Of a stretch of 64,000 bases of DNA, positions 51,713-60,372 are shown piece after piece; positions within the stretch are counted from its first letter, which is position 1, and each line of letters begins with the position of its first letter. The stretch is from positions 1 through 64,000 of the forward strand of contig DKWV01000003.1 in assembly GCA_002491905.1 (NCBI GenBank), in the 5' to 3' direction. The notes under the pieces were generated by a model, which was given only the letters and a program-made list of their open reading frames with translations, was not told the origin of the DNA and searched no databases. Both the position numbers and the translations under genes were made by a program. This stretch comes from Lachnospiraceae bacterium UBA7143. GTDB taxonomy: Bacteria; Bacillota; Clostridia; Lachnospirales; Lachnospiraceae.

Positions 51713-53008
51713 ATGGACGTAAACAGAGAAGAACGCAGCTCAGAAAATACACCGACACAAGACAACGCCGCGGCAGGATCCGACACACTCGGAAGGCTGC
51801 AGATCAATGTAACCGCCAACGTGGGACTGATTCCCATAGAAAACGCCTCCATCACCATCTCCTTTACCGGTGAACCGAACTCTACCCTTGAGACACTCAC
51901 GACAAATTCTTCCGGACAGACTGACACAGTGGATTTAAAAACACCGCCCCTGCAGTACAGCCTGACCCCCAACTCCCCCATGCCCTACTCGGAGTACACG
52001 CTGTCCGTCTCTGCCCCCGGCTATGAACCGGTCATTGTATCCGGCGTGGAGGTGCTGCCGGATGTGACTGCCATCCAGAATATTGAAATGACTCCCACGG
52101 AGACGAGCGAGGATACGGAGGAGATCATCGCCATCCCCGACCACACCCTTTACGGCGACTACCCGCCCAAGATTCCCGAGGATGAGATCAAGCCTATGGA
52201 TGAATCCGGCGAGATCGTCCTAAGCCGCGTGGTGATTCCCGAGTACATCATCGTTCATGACGGCGTTCCCAACGACTCCACGGCTCCCAACTATTATGTG
52301 CGCTACCGGGATTATATCAAAAACGTGGTTTCCTCGGAAATCTACGCCACCTGGCCGGAGAATGCGATCTACGCGAACACGCTGGCGATCATGTCCTTTA
52401 CGTTAAACCGGGTTTATACCGAGTGGTATCGGAACAAGGGCTACAACTTTACCATCACCTCCTCCACCGCCTATGACCAGAAATGGATCTACGGCCGGAA
52501 CATCTACGCCAATATCGACAGACTTGTGGACTCCATTTTCGCCAATTTTCTCTCCCGCCCCGGCGTACGCCAGCCTATTTTCACCTCGTACTGCGACGGC
52601 CGGAACGTAACCTGCAATGGTTTAAGCCAGTGGGGCTCCAAGTATCTGGGAGATGAAGGCTACTCCCCGATCCAGATCATCCGCTACTACTACGGCAACG
52701 ACATGTACATTAACAGCGCCGTGGCAGTCTCCGGCGTCCCCTCCTCCTGGCCCGGCTATAATCTGAATATCGGTGCCTCCGGGGATAAGGTGCTGCAGAT
52801 CCAGCAGCAGTTAAACCGCATCGCCCAGAACTACCCAGCCATCCCCCGGGTCACGGCGGACGGCGTCTACGGCCCCCGCACCGCCGAGGCAGTCAGGGTT
52901 TTCCAGGGTGTCTTCAATCTTCCCCAGTCCGGGATCGTGGATTATCCGACCTGGTATAAGATTTCGGAGATCTATGTGGGTGTGAGCCGGATCGCGGAGC
53001 CGGGGTGA
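51713..53008 (+). CDS. SpoIID-like protein with peptidoglycan-binding domain
   Basis: The 431-residue protein has three parts. Residues about 25-135 are a carboxypeptidase-regulatory-like beta sandwich (LQINVTANVG to NIEMTPTE). Residues 180-345 resemble SpoIID/LytB (YIKNVVSSEIYATWPENAIYANTLAIMSFTLNRVYTEWY, then FTSYCDGRNVTCNGLSQWGS). Residues 350-425 are a PG_binding_1 domain with GDKVLQIQQQLNRI and TADGVYGPRTAEAVRVFQ. No signal peptide is visible, so it may act in the mother cell or spore, or be exported otherwise. The ATG at 51713 follows GAGG; a longer open frame upstream is antisense to the TetR and hydrolase genes and was rejected. Confidence 0.85.
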   Translation: MDVNREERSSENTPTQDNAAAGSDTLGRLQINVTANVGLIPIENASITISFTGEPNSTLETLTTNSSGQTDTVDLKTPPLQYSLTPNSPMPYSEYTLSVSAPGYEPVIVSGVEVLPDVTAIQNIEMTPTETSEDTEEIIAIPDHTLYGDYPPKIPEDEIKPMDESGEIVLSRVVIPEYIIVHDGVPNDSTAPNYYVRYRDYIKNVVSSEIYATWPENAIYANTLAIMSFTLNRVYTEWYRNKGYNFTITSSTAYDQKWIYGRNIYANIDRLVDSIFANFLSRPGVRQPIFTSYCDGRNVTCNGLSQWGSKYLGDEGYSPIQIIRYYYGNDMYINSAVAVSGVPSSWPGYNLNIGASGDKVLQIQQQLNRIAQNYPAIPRVTADGVYGPRTAEAVRVFQGVFNLPQSGIVDYPTWYKISEIYVGVSRIAEPG

Positions 53009-53016
53009 TTTTCTGC

Positions 53017-53088
53017 TTATGTGCATAAGCAGACTCGTGATGCTCCGCACAAAAAGGACACTCCATCCCGCCGTGAGTGTCCTTTTTT
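53017..53088 (+). terminator. terminator after SpoIID-like gene
   Basis: AAAAAGGACACTC and GAGTGTCCTTTTTT form a strong stem (53051-53088). Just before it lies the perfect dyad CTGCTTATG-TG-CATAAGCAG (53015-53034). Confidence 0.9.
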
Positions 53089-53157
53089 CTGTTCCCCGAT
53101 TGTTTCATAATTCCCCATGTGATAAAATAACCGTATCAAAAACCGAGGAGGAAACCT

Positions 53158-53724
53158 ATGACAGACCCTTACATCACATGTCCCGCATTTGAGAGCGAAA
53201 ACTATCTTTTACGGCTGGTGGATCCCGCCGACACCCTCGACCTGTTAGCCGTATATTCCGATGAAAAAGCCGTGCCCCTCTTTAACAGCGATAACTGCCA
53301 CGGCGACGATTTCCATTATACGACTTTGGAACGGATGCAGGGCGCAATGGACTTCTGGACGGAAGCTTACCGCGAAAAATGGTTTGTCCGCTGGACGATC
53401 GTCGATAAGAAAGTGCAGAAAGCGATAGGAACAATCGAACTGTTCAACAGACAGGCCGAAGATTATTTTAACGACTGCGGCCTGCTGCGGCTGGATCTGC
53501 GCAGCGACCACGAACATGCGGCCGCCATCTACGAGATACTGTCCCTGATCGTGCCGTCGGCCTACGACCTGTTCCACTGCCAGATGATTGCCACCAAGGT
53601 GATATCTTCCGCTGCCCGGCGAAAGGAAGCGGTGGAAAGACTCGGTTTTAAATCCACCGGAGAAGCGCTGATCGGGCATGACGGAACACGCTATTTCGAT
53701 TATTATGTGAGAACGAAACGCTAA
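53158..53724 (+). CDS. GNAT-family acetyltransferase
   Basis: A 188-residue acetyltransferase-like protein. ENYLLRLVDPADTLDLLAVYSD is the usual N-terminal strand and helix. WTIVDKKVQKAIGTIELF forms the central hairpin, and AAAIYEILSLIVPSAYDLF with RRKEAVERLGFKSTGEA forms the acetyl-CoA end. The classical RxxGxG/A loop is degenerate (RLDLRSDHEHAAAI), so cofactor binding is less sure. GAGGAGG precedes the ATG. It is followed by the HD-domain gene. The substrate is unknown. Confidence 0.8.
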   Translation: MTDPYITCPAFESENYLLRLVDPADTLDLLAVYSDEKAVPLFNSDNCHGDDFHYTTLERMQGAMDFWTEAYREKWFVRWTIVDKKVQKAIGTIELFNRQAEDYFNDCGLLRLDLRSDHEHAAAIYEILSLIVPSAYDLFHCQMIATKVISSAARRKEAVERLGFKSTGEALIGHDGTRYFDYYVRTKR

Positions 53725-53760
53725 ACCAAATTGGATGCCAGAATAGGACCAGGAGCAGTC

Positions 53761-54444
53761 ATGACCAGAGAGACTTATACTTTATTGGAAAACTATATGC
53801 TGTCCTGCATGGACGACAGTGCCCACGACTGTGAGCATGTCTACCGTGTGCTTTACCACGCGCTGGAAATCGCGAAGACGATTACGGATGTGGATTATGA
53901 CGTTCTGATCGCCGCGTGCCTGTTACACGATATCGGGCGGAAGGAACAGTTTAAAAATCCGTCTCTCTGCCACGCAGCCGTGGGAAGTGAAAAGGCGTTC
54001 GCCTTTCTGACGGCGCACGGATTTGACGCCGAATACGCCGCACGGGTCAGAGATTGTATAAAGACCCACCGCTACCGGGAAAACAACCTGCCTGAGAGTC
54101 CGGAGGCAGAGATTTTGTTTGACGCGGACAAGCTGGACGTGACCGGTGCCATGGGGATCGCCCGCACACTGATCTACAAGGGTATTGTCGCGGAGCCGCT
54201 GTACTCCCTCCTGCCGGACGGAATGGTTTCGGATGGATCGCAGGATGCCATGCCCTCTTTCTTTCAGGAGTATAAATACAAACTGGAACACATCTACGAC
54301 CGTTTTTATACGGAAAAAGCCGCCTCCCTCGCCGAAGAGAGACGGCAGGCGGCCGTGGATTTCTATGACTGCCTCTACCGGGAAGCGGCATCGTCCTATC
54401 AGGCGGGGCGTGATGCACTCGCCGGACTTTTGGCGGATTTATAA
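53761..54444 (+). CDS. HD-domain phosphohydrolase
   Basis: A 227-residue metal-dependent phosphohydrolase. The first histidine is in AHDCEHVYRV (about residues 18-27), the HD pair in CLLHDIGRKEQ (about 52-62), and a later aspartate in LFDADKLDVTGAMGIAR. This is the pattern of the YpgQ/YedJ-type stand-alone HD proteins. AGGAG five bases upstream supports the ATG at 53761; an in-frame TTG at 53731 is less likely. It is convergent with the macrodomain gene, with 25 bases between stops. Confidence 0.87.
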   Translation: MTRETYTLLENYMLSCMDDSAHDCEHVYRVLYHALEIAKTITDVDYDVLIAACLLHDIGRKEQFKNPSLCHAAVGSEKAFAFLTAHGFDAEYAARVRDCIKTHRYRENNLPESPEAEILFDADKLDVTGAMGIARTLIYKGIVAEPLYSLLPDGMVSDGSQDAMPSFFQEYKYKLEHIYDRFYTEKAASLAEERRQAAVDFYDCLYREAASSYQAGRDALAGLLADL

Positions 54445-54469
54445 CGTATTCCCGGACCCTATGCCCAAA

Positions 54470-55384
54470 TCACATATCCGCCAGGAATCCACACAGCAGT
54501 TTCTCATATATTTCCCGGTCCTCATCTTTAAATACGTTAAATATAATACGTTCTACCGCACCCGCATGGCTTTCCAGGAAATCCGTCACAGCCTTCACCG
54601 CAATCTCCGCCGCCTCCTCGTTAGGGAAATGAAACTCGCCCGTGGAGATGCAGCAGAACGCCACCGAGCGGATTCCGTTTTCCGCACAGCACTGCAGAAC
54701 ACTCTCATAGCACCTGCGCAAGTCTTCCCTGAGCGCATCCGTCAGCTCCCCGTACACAATCGGCCCCACCGTGTGAATCACATAGTCACAGGGCAGATTG
54801 TAGCCTTTCGTCAGCACCGCACCGCCCACCGGCTCCTCGTACTGCCTGCCGTAACGCATCCGTTTTTCCTGCATGATGTGGCTGCACGCCTCCCGAAGCT
54901 GCATACCGGCCGCGCTGTGGATCGCGTTATCGATGCACCTGTGACAGGGGACGAAACAGCCGAGCATCTGCGAATTGGCGGCGTTCACGATGGCGCCCGT
55001 CTGCAGGCACGTGATATCGCCCTGCCAGAGAGAGAGTTTGTCAAAAAAATCAGCCAGTCTTCTGCCGCCCAATCGACGAATCCTCTCCCCGCCGCCAGAA
55101 GTCCACTCGTCCTTCTCCAGCCCGCCGTACTGCTCCTGTATGGTGGGAATCTCCGCAAGCGTCACGATACCCTTCTCCGCACGCGCCTCCTCCAGATAGG
55201 CATCCTGCGCCGAAAGAAGCGTCTCGGACAGTCCGCCCGGCATACGGATATTCATGAGGGAACGGATTGCCTGTCTCTTCTGCGCAAGGCTATACCCGCC
55301 TGTGTCAAGGCCCTTGTACTCCGTGGAATCCGCTTTCAACTGTTCCAATAAAAAATCTGCACTTTTGTTTTTGCCTGTTTCCAT
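54470..55384 (-). CDS. zinc macrodomain protein (ADP-ribosyl hydrolase)
   Basis: Probably removes ADP-ribose from a protein modified by the nearby sirtuin. The 304-residue protein has an N-terminal helical region (1-115) and a macrodomain (115-300). WQGDITCLQTGAIVNAANSQMLGC is the ADP-ribose site start, GCFVPCHRCIDNAIHSAAG contains the Cys/His zinc site of the SirTM-linked class, and FCCISTGEFHFPNEEAAEIA forms the distal loop. GGGAGG lies before the ATG at 55384; an upstream ATG at 55453 overlaps the dead ATPase gene. In known loci the gene is next to SirTM, but here the decayed ATPase gene is between. Confidence 0.9.
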   Translation of the reverse strand: METGKNKSADFLLEQLKADSTEYKGLDTGGYSLAQKRQAIRSLMNIRMPGGLSETLLSAQDAYLEEARAEKGIVTLAEIPTIQEQYGGLEKDEWTSGGGERIRRLGGRRLADFFDKLSLWQGDITCLQTGAIVNAANSQMLGCFVPCHRCIDNAIHSAAGMQLREACSHIMQEKRMRYGRQYEEPVGGAVLTKGYNLPCDYVIHTVGPIVYGELTDALREDLRRCYESVLQCCAENGIRSVAFCCISTGEFHFPNEEAAEIAVKAVTDFLESHAGAVERIIFNVFKDEDREIYEKLLCGFLADM

Positions 55385-55433
55385 ACCGCTTTCCTCCCTG
55401 ATTTTCCCATACAGATCGATAATTCCCGGGGTG

Positions 55434-56443
55434 TTATGTTTCTTGCTCATCATTTTCCTCTTCCTGCAACAGCCAATCAGCTATATTGTAAATCTCAATA
55501 CCCTCATAACCATATTTCGGGTGTCTGGTCCTGGCAATGACCTTTTTGGGATAAGCATCTCGGATTTGCAGCATTGGCAGACATTCTCTTTCAAGAGTAT
55601 TCTGATCCGAAATATTGTCACTGACCTGGATATAGATTTTCTCGCTCCCTTTTTGCGCTACAAAATCGATTTCCTTCTGGTACAATTTCCCGACATGCAC
55701 ATCATATCCCCGACGGAGCAGTTCAATACAGACCATATTCTCATATACTCTGCCGTAGTCCATATTCCTGCTTCCTAAAATGGCATATCGGATACCTGTA
55801 TCACACAAATGGAATTTTTCAGAACTTTCCAAATACTTCTTTCCGTGGATATCATAACGCTTTATGTCGTAAAAAACAAAGGCATTGCACAAATATTTAA
55901 TATATCTGCCGACTGTTACATGATTCGTTGTTGTCTTATTCGCTGTCAGCAGCTGACTGACCTTGTTTGGAGAAGTAAGGTTGCTGATGTTATCCATGAG
56001 GATTCGCTCAGTCTCTGCAGGACCAACGTATCCGTCAAAGAATATTTCTGCACAAAGTCTCTCGTGACGATCGTTTCATAAACTTCCTTAATGTAATTTA
56101 TTCTATCCTTTTCTGTTCTGTAAGCGTAAGAACCTGCCAGTCCTCCCTTTATGGAATACTCATCAAAAAATTTTTCCCTATCGCCGGTCTCATCATAATA
56201 CTGGCAGTATTCCTGAAAACTGAATGGAAATACATGAATCTCGATATAACGTCCGATAAAAAAAGTTGCCAGATCAACACTTAATAAAAAAGCATTAGAA
56301 CCCGTGATATAAATATCATATTTTCCTTTGGAATAAAGGCTATTGATTGCCAATTCAAATTTTGGGCACATTTGAACTTCATCCACGAAAAGGTACAGAT
56401 ACTTTGTTCTTGTTATTGTCTTCATATAACCGCTCGCTTTCAA
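55434..56443 (-). pseudogene. decayed DUF4143-type AAA ATPase
   Basis: Two pieces in different frames. The upstream piece (56443-55946) begins near the Walker B segment LYLFVDEVQMC and runs through TGSNAFLLS and PFSFQEYCQYY. The downstream piece (55997-55434) carries the DUF4143 part with YENMVCIELLRRGYDVHVGK and KEIDFVAQK. They join if one T is restored where the minus strand reads AGCGAATCCTCATGG near 56003 (expected GAATTCCTC). The Walker A end is missing as well; only degenerate AT-rich sequence lies upstream. It is more AT-rich than the neighbours and lies between the sirtuin and macrodomain genes. Confidence 0.85.
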
Positions 56444-56500
56444 AAAATAAAATTTTTATTTATTTGAAAGCATCTGGGCGAAGCAATCGAATCTGTTGTT

Positions 56501-57379
56501 TTATAATTGTTTTAATGCTTCTCCAATGTCTGCATTGATACAGATGGAGCGCTTTGCAATTTCCTCGGGTACATAGGCTTCCCCATAATTGATACAGGCA
56601 TACACCGCCTCCGGGTTTTCCATCGTCATCTTCCAAAACGGATACTTGATAATCCCGGGGGTATTATACCCCACCCCCAATTCCAAAAACAAAACCTTCT
56701 TATCCCTGTGTTCCTCCAAAAACATCTCATACCGCCTCGCCGCCAGGTACCATCCTTCATCCTGCACAAAAGTATCGTCCGCGCGAAGGTTCATACACAG
56801 ATGCTCCCCACATTTCGGACAGCGGGGCACCAGCTCATGCGGCACCGTCATAGCCGCCGTAACACCCTCCGGCAGATAAAGACTGCCGTCCGCCGCGACG
56901 CGAAAGCCCTGCGCCTCCACCATCGCGCGCACCGTCTCCTCATTGTCATATGTTCTGTCATGGCAGGGGCCGCTACACTGGAACAGACCGTAATCTCCCT
57001 GCGTATAATACAGCCGTTCTTTCGCAAAGTCAGCCTTCTGAAAGCAGTGGTCCACATTCGTGGTGAGCACGAAGTAATCCCTGTCCTTCACCATCTCATA
57101 CAGCTTCTGGTACACAGGTTTCGGCGGATCCATATATCGGTTTACATAAATATACCTGCTCCAATATGCCCAATACTCCCGCCAGGTATCGTAGGGATAA
57201 AACCCGCCCGCATACATATTGCCGAAATGATATTTCCCGGCGAAATCGCCGAAGTACTTCTGAAACCGCTCCCCGTCATAAGTAAATCCGGCCGCAGTGG
57301 AAAGCCCCGCACCCGCGCCGATCACGACCGCCTCCGCGCTATCTAACGCATATTTAAGCCGTTCGATCGTTCCTGTCAT
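56501..57379 (-). CDS. class M sirtuin-like protein (SirTM)
   Basis: Sir2-fold protein of 292 residues, probably a protein ADP-ribosyltransferase using NAD. GAGAGLSTAAG (21-31) is the NAD site and TTNVDHCF (106-113) is the TNxD motif. The usual catalytic His is replaced by Gln127 in TQGDYG, the hallmark of SirTM proteins. A zinc ribbon has CSGPCHD and later CPKCG. AAAGGG eight bases upstream supports the ATG at 57379. In other bacteria SirTM modifies a lipoylated GcvH-like protein encoded beside it; no GcvH-L or LplA2 gene is in the window. It contains one GTTTACATAA copy. Confidence 0.88.
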   Translation of the reverse strand: MTGTIERLKYALDSAEAVVIGAGAGLSTAAGFTYDGERFQKYFGDFAGKYHFGNMYAGGFYPYDTWREYWAYWSRYIYVNRYMDPPKPVYQKLYEMVKDRDYFVLTTNVDHCFQKADFAKERLYYTQGDYGLFQCSGPCHDRTYDNEETVRAMVEAQGFRVAADGSLYLPEGVTAAMTVPHELVPRCPKCGEHLCMNLRADDTFVQDEGWYLAARRYEMFLEEHRDKKVLFLELGVGYNTPGIIKYPFWKMTMENPEAVYACINYGEAYVPEEIAKRSICINADIGEALKQL

Positions 57380-57473
57380 GTGAATCACCCTTTCTGTCAA
57401 CTCATTTTCTTATGCCTTAATGATATCATCATTTTCCATATTGCTGCGCTCATTTAAGAAAATGCTGTTTCCG

Positions 57474-58091
57474 TCACTTTTCTCTCGCTTCAACCGCATG
57501 CACCGGGCAGTGTTCCAGACAGTTTCCGCAATGCAGACAGTGCTCCTGCTCGATCACAAACGGTTTTCCTTCCCGGATGCAAGTCTGCGGGCAATGTCTC
57601 TTACAGGTTCCGCAGCCGATACACCGCTCCGTTATCCGATATCCCTTTGCCGGTATCGGCGCGCCGTTCATGGAATAGGTTTCCCTGAAAATAGGATGTA
57701 CGCCCAGATTGAAATATTCTGCCGTGCCATCCTTTACGGCAAATACAATCCCGATCTTTCTCGTGTCGCCGGGATATACATTGGCAAGATAAGGCTGTTC
57801 TTCAAATATCCTGTCAATCCATTTTTCCTGTTCGTCCTCCGCCACCGGGTATGCTCTCCCCGAAAGACGTATCATCTCCTTAAATTTCGTATAGCCGAGT
57901 ATCTTCACCCGCCCGTCGTCAAGAAGCTGTTTGCAAAAATCCTTCCCTCTGGCCGTAAAAAAATACAGGCCTTCCTTCTCATAATGAATCGCGCTGATAT
58001 TGCGAATCTGCGGAGAACCGTCCTCCGCCACCGTCGCAAAGTTCAAAACGCCCACGCGCTGCAGTTTTTCAAGGCAAATCTGTAAGTCCAT
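57474..58091 (-). CDS. flavin-domain/2[4Fe-4S] ferredoxin protein
   Basis: A 205-residue redox protein. Residues 1-130 match the pyridoxamine-phosphate-oxidase-like FMN-binding barrel (VLNFATVAEDGSPQIRNISAIHY, GLYFFTARGKDF, MIRLSGRAYPV). Residues 150-200 carry two ferredoxin motifs, CIGCGTCKRHCP and CLHCGNCLEHCP. It starts four bases after the stop of the radical SAM fusion gene, with GGAGGTG before its ATG, so it is translated from the same message. It may pass electrons to the radical SAM enzyme or the reductase domain, which is inference from context. Confidence 0.85.
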   Translation of the reverse strand: MDLQICLEKLQRVGVLNFATVAEDGSPQIRNISAIHYEKEGLYFFTARGKDFCKQLLDDGRVKILGYTKFKEMIRLSGRAYPVAEDEQEKWIDRIFEEQPYLANVYPGDTRKIGIVFAVKDGTAEYFNLGVHPIFRETYSMNGAPIPAKGYRITERCIGCGTCKRHCPQTCIREGKPFVIEQEHCLHCGNCLEHCPVHAVEAREK

Positions 58092-58095
58092 TCTT

Positions 58096-60060
58096 TCACA
58101 CCTCCACCACAATTTTTCCATTCACTTTCCCGCCGTCCAGAGCTGCACATGCCTCTCTGATATTCTCAAATGCGTAGGATGCTCCCACGCGGGGCCGCAG
58201 TCTGTTCCTGTCAATAAAGGAGAATATCTCATCCATCACCTTCTGCGACGGCCAGTTACTGTGGAACCCTGTCAGATACACCCCGTTTGGAATGTATTTG
58301 ATCGGGTCAAAGCCGTTCAGGGCATAAAGCCCTCCAAGGTTTCCCGTATTGCACACAATACCGCCCTTTTCCATACACCGGAGCGTATCGGAAAGCGTCT
58401 TTACCCCTACCAGCTCCAATGCCTTCGTCACGCCGGACGCCATTCCCACCAGCTCGCCACTGTCCAGAACCGCCTCATCCGCCCCGGATAACAGTGGCAG
58501 TTTCTCCCGCCTGTGTGTGGTGGCGATCACCCTGCACCCCAGAGCCTTCGCGATCTGGATGGCCGCATATCCCAAAGCACAGGTGCCGCCCCTTACCAGA
58601 AGGGTGTCCGAGGGTTGTAAATCCAGTCCCTCAAACAGAGACCCCCATGCCGTAAAATAAGTCTCCGGCACCGCGGCAAACTCTTTCCACGAAAGTTCTG
58701 TCCTCACCGGGAATACATGGTCCGCCGGAAGCAGGGCATACTCCGCATAACTGCCGTCAAAGCTCCGCCCCATGCCGCCCATCAGGGCCGCCACTTTCTG
58801 TCCCACAAAGAAGCCGCTGTCAGACGCGTCCGCGATCTCTCCCACACACTCGATACCGGGAATGATGGGTTTCCTGATATAATCCGCGTCAATCTCATGC
58901 AGACGCAGGATCTGCTCGGAGTGATTCATGCCAAAGCCCCTGACCTTTATTAACACCCATCCCGGTTTTGCCTTCGGAATTCCGGTTTCGGACAATGTAA
59001 CCTGCTCCGCAGGTGTCACGCCTTTAAGAACCACTGCTTTCATAGATTCTCCTTTCCGCCATGCTAAGCTCAATTCCGCTTCGCTGGCTACGGCAGGACA
59101 GCCGCGGCACCATGCCCTCAGCTTGCATTTCGCACATTTTTTGAATTTATCGTAATCGCGGTACTGCTCCATCTGGCACACCCACACATCGGCAAGCCTG
59201 TCTTCAAATATATTTGCCACCTTGCTGCTTAGCACCCGTCGGCAGGCGTAAATATCGCCGTTTGGCAGAATCGTTATATGACAGTTACCGCAGTTGCATC
59301 CACCGTAAATGACGCCCTCTTTCGCGTCTTTCGGGATTTGAAACGCACCGGTCTCGTACTCGTACAGCGTCCACAGATGATCCTTTTTGTTAAAATAAGT
59401 CTCGCATCCGGCCGCCTCGTACTCCCTAAATTTTTTGTCACAGACCGCAAGCAGATTCCGATATTCCATCGGAGTCATCCCCGTATCTTTCTCCTCACTG
59501 GTAGGACAATATCTCGCAAAGGCAAATACGTCCGCCTTATGCGCCACCACTGTGTCTATGATGTCCGGGATTTCTTTGATGTTCGTCCCGGACACCGTGG
59601 TCATGATGACCGCCCGGATGCCCGCCCGTTTCAGGCATCCAATCTTTTCGAGTGTCAGATCAAAGGAGCCGGGCTTTCTAAACCAGTCGTGAGTCTCCCG
59701 CATCCCGTCGAGAGAAAGCTGGTATTTCTGACATCCGCACGCCTTCATCCGCCTGCAGACCTCGTCGTTTAAATGAAACGGATTCCCAAGAATCGTAAAG
59801 GGAATGCTTTTGCTTTTCAATAGCTCCAACAGCCGCCAGAAATCCGGGTGCAGAATGGGATCGCCGCCCGTAATGTAAAAGTAGGGAAGTCTGTGGTACA
59901 CCTGGCAGAAATCCTCACAGGCTGCCAGGACTTCCTGCATCTGCTCCCAGTTCATGGAGTCCAGACTTTTACAGTTATTTTCTGAAAATATATAGCAGTG
60001 TTTGCATCTCTGATCGCAGTCGTCAGTGATATGCCACTGAAAAGCAAAATATTCACTCAT
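58096..60060 (-). CDS. radical SAM/SPASM maturase fused to quinone-oxidoreductase-like domain
   Basis: A 654-residue fusion. Residues 1-339 are a radical SAM peptide-modifying enzyme: C15, C19 and C22 in CDQRCKHC bind the catalytic [4Fe-4S], YITGGDP is the SAM-binding GGE-like motif, and SPASM cysteines follow in CNCGNCHI, ACRR, CAKCKLRAWCRGC. Residues 340-654 are a medium-chain dehydrogenase/quinone reductase domain with PGIECVGE and the NADPH loop LLVRGGTCALGYAA. The join is unusual: residue 340 is a Met with a good ribosome site in front, and the SPASM end lacks its usual last part. GGGAGG eight bases upstream supports the ATG at 60060. It follows the peptide gene by 30 bases. Confidence 0.88.
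   Translation of the reverse strand: MSEYFAFQWHITDDCDQRCKHCYIFSENNCKSLDSMNWEQMQEVLAACEDFCQVYHRLPYFYITGGDPILHPDFWRLLELLKSKSIPFTILGNPFHLNDEVCRRMKACGCQKYQLSLDGMRETHDWFRKPGSFDLTLEKIGCLKRAGIRAVIMTTVSGTNIKEIPDIIDTVVAHKADVFAFARYCPTSEEKDTGMTPMEYRNLLAVCDKKFREYEAAGCETYFNKKDHLWTLYEYETGAFQIPKDAKEGVIYGGCNCGNCHITILPNGDIYACRRVLSSKVANIFEDRLADVWVCQMEQYRDYDKFKKCAKCKLRAWCRGCPAVASEAELSLAWRKGESMKAVVLKGVTPAEQVTLSETGIPKAKPGWVLIKVRGFGMNHSEQILRLHEIDADYIRKPIIPGIECVGEIADASDSGFFVGQKVAALMGGMGRSFDGSYAEYALLPADHVFPVRTELSWKEFAAVPETYFTAWGSLFEGLDLQPSDTLLVRGGTCALGYAAIQIAKALGCRVIATTHRREKLPLLSGADEAVLDSGELVGMASGVTKALELVGVKTLSDTLRCMEKGGIVCNTGNLGGLYALNGFDPIKYIPNGVYLTGFHSNWPSQKVMDEIFSFIDRNRLRPRVGASYAFENIREACAALDGGKVNGKIVVEV
59044..59057 (-). 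promoter_or_regulatory. internal ribosome site before the reductase domain
   Basis: The minus strand reads GGAAAGGAG, five bases, then ATG at 59043. It can start the 315-residue reductase domain separately and marks it as a former independent gene. Confidence 0.6.
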
Positions 60061-60090
60061 CTTCATTCCCTCCCTTTCGGATTCTACGGA

Positions 60091-60228
60091 CTATTTGTCA
60101 CCTGCTCCACAGGCCGATCCACATGCTGCCGGTTTCTCCGCCGGTTTGTCTCCAGCCCCACAAGCTGTTCCACACGCCGCTGCGGGCGCCGCCTCGTTGT
60201 TCCATCCTGATAAATTGGAAAGTGCCAT
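60091..60228 (-). CDS. Cys-rich RiPP precursor peptide
   Basis: A 45-residue peptide. The leader-like start MALSNLSGWNNEAAP is followed by two repeats of the form A-C-G-(T/S)-A-C-G-A-G-D-K, with cysteines at positions 19, 23, 36 and 40, joined by PAEKPA. The pattern fits the clostridial Cys-rich peptides that accompany radical SAM maturases (the Clo7bot/CLI_3235 type). AGGAGGT lies eight bases before the ATG, and the maturase gene follows after 30 bases. The cysteine alpha-thioether or a related crosslink would be the expected modification. The gene is too short for ordinary gene finders. Confidence 0.88.
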   Translation of the reverse strand: MALSNLSGWNNEAAPAAACGTACGAGDKPAEKPAACGSACGAGDK

Positions 60229-60280
60229 CTTTTTTACCTCCTATCTCTGTGTGTTTTGTTTTTGTCCTTTCGACAATTTC

Positions 60281-60323
60281 ATTCTAGCAAGACAGAACGC
60301 GTGAAAAAAGTACGCACTTTTTT
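60281..60323 (-). promoter_or_regulatory. promoter of RiPP operon with overlapping dyad
   Basis: Minus strand extended -10 TGCTAGAAT (TAGAAT at 60281-60286). A perfect dyad, AAAAAAGT-ACGC-ACTTTTTT (60304-60323), covers the -35 position. Another dyad, GTCAC-N6-GTGAC, lies at 60332-60347. Confidence 0.55.
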
Positions 60324-60372
60324 ATTAGCTAGTCACCTTTTTGTGACCTTTTTTCGCATCAGAAAAAACGTA

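Noticed and set aside
60095..60304. Plus-strand open frame rich in Cys, Pro and Ala opposite the RiPP peptide gene
   Set aside because: It is the antisense shadow of the Cys-rich repeat; it has no ribosome site, and the minus-strand peptide has a strong one.
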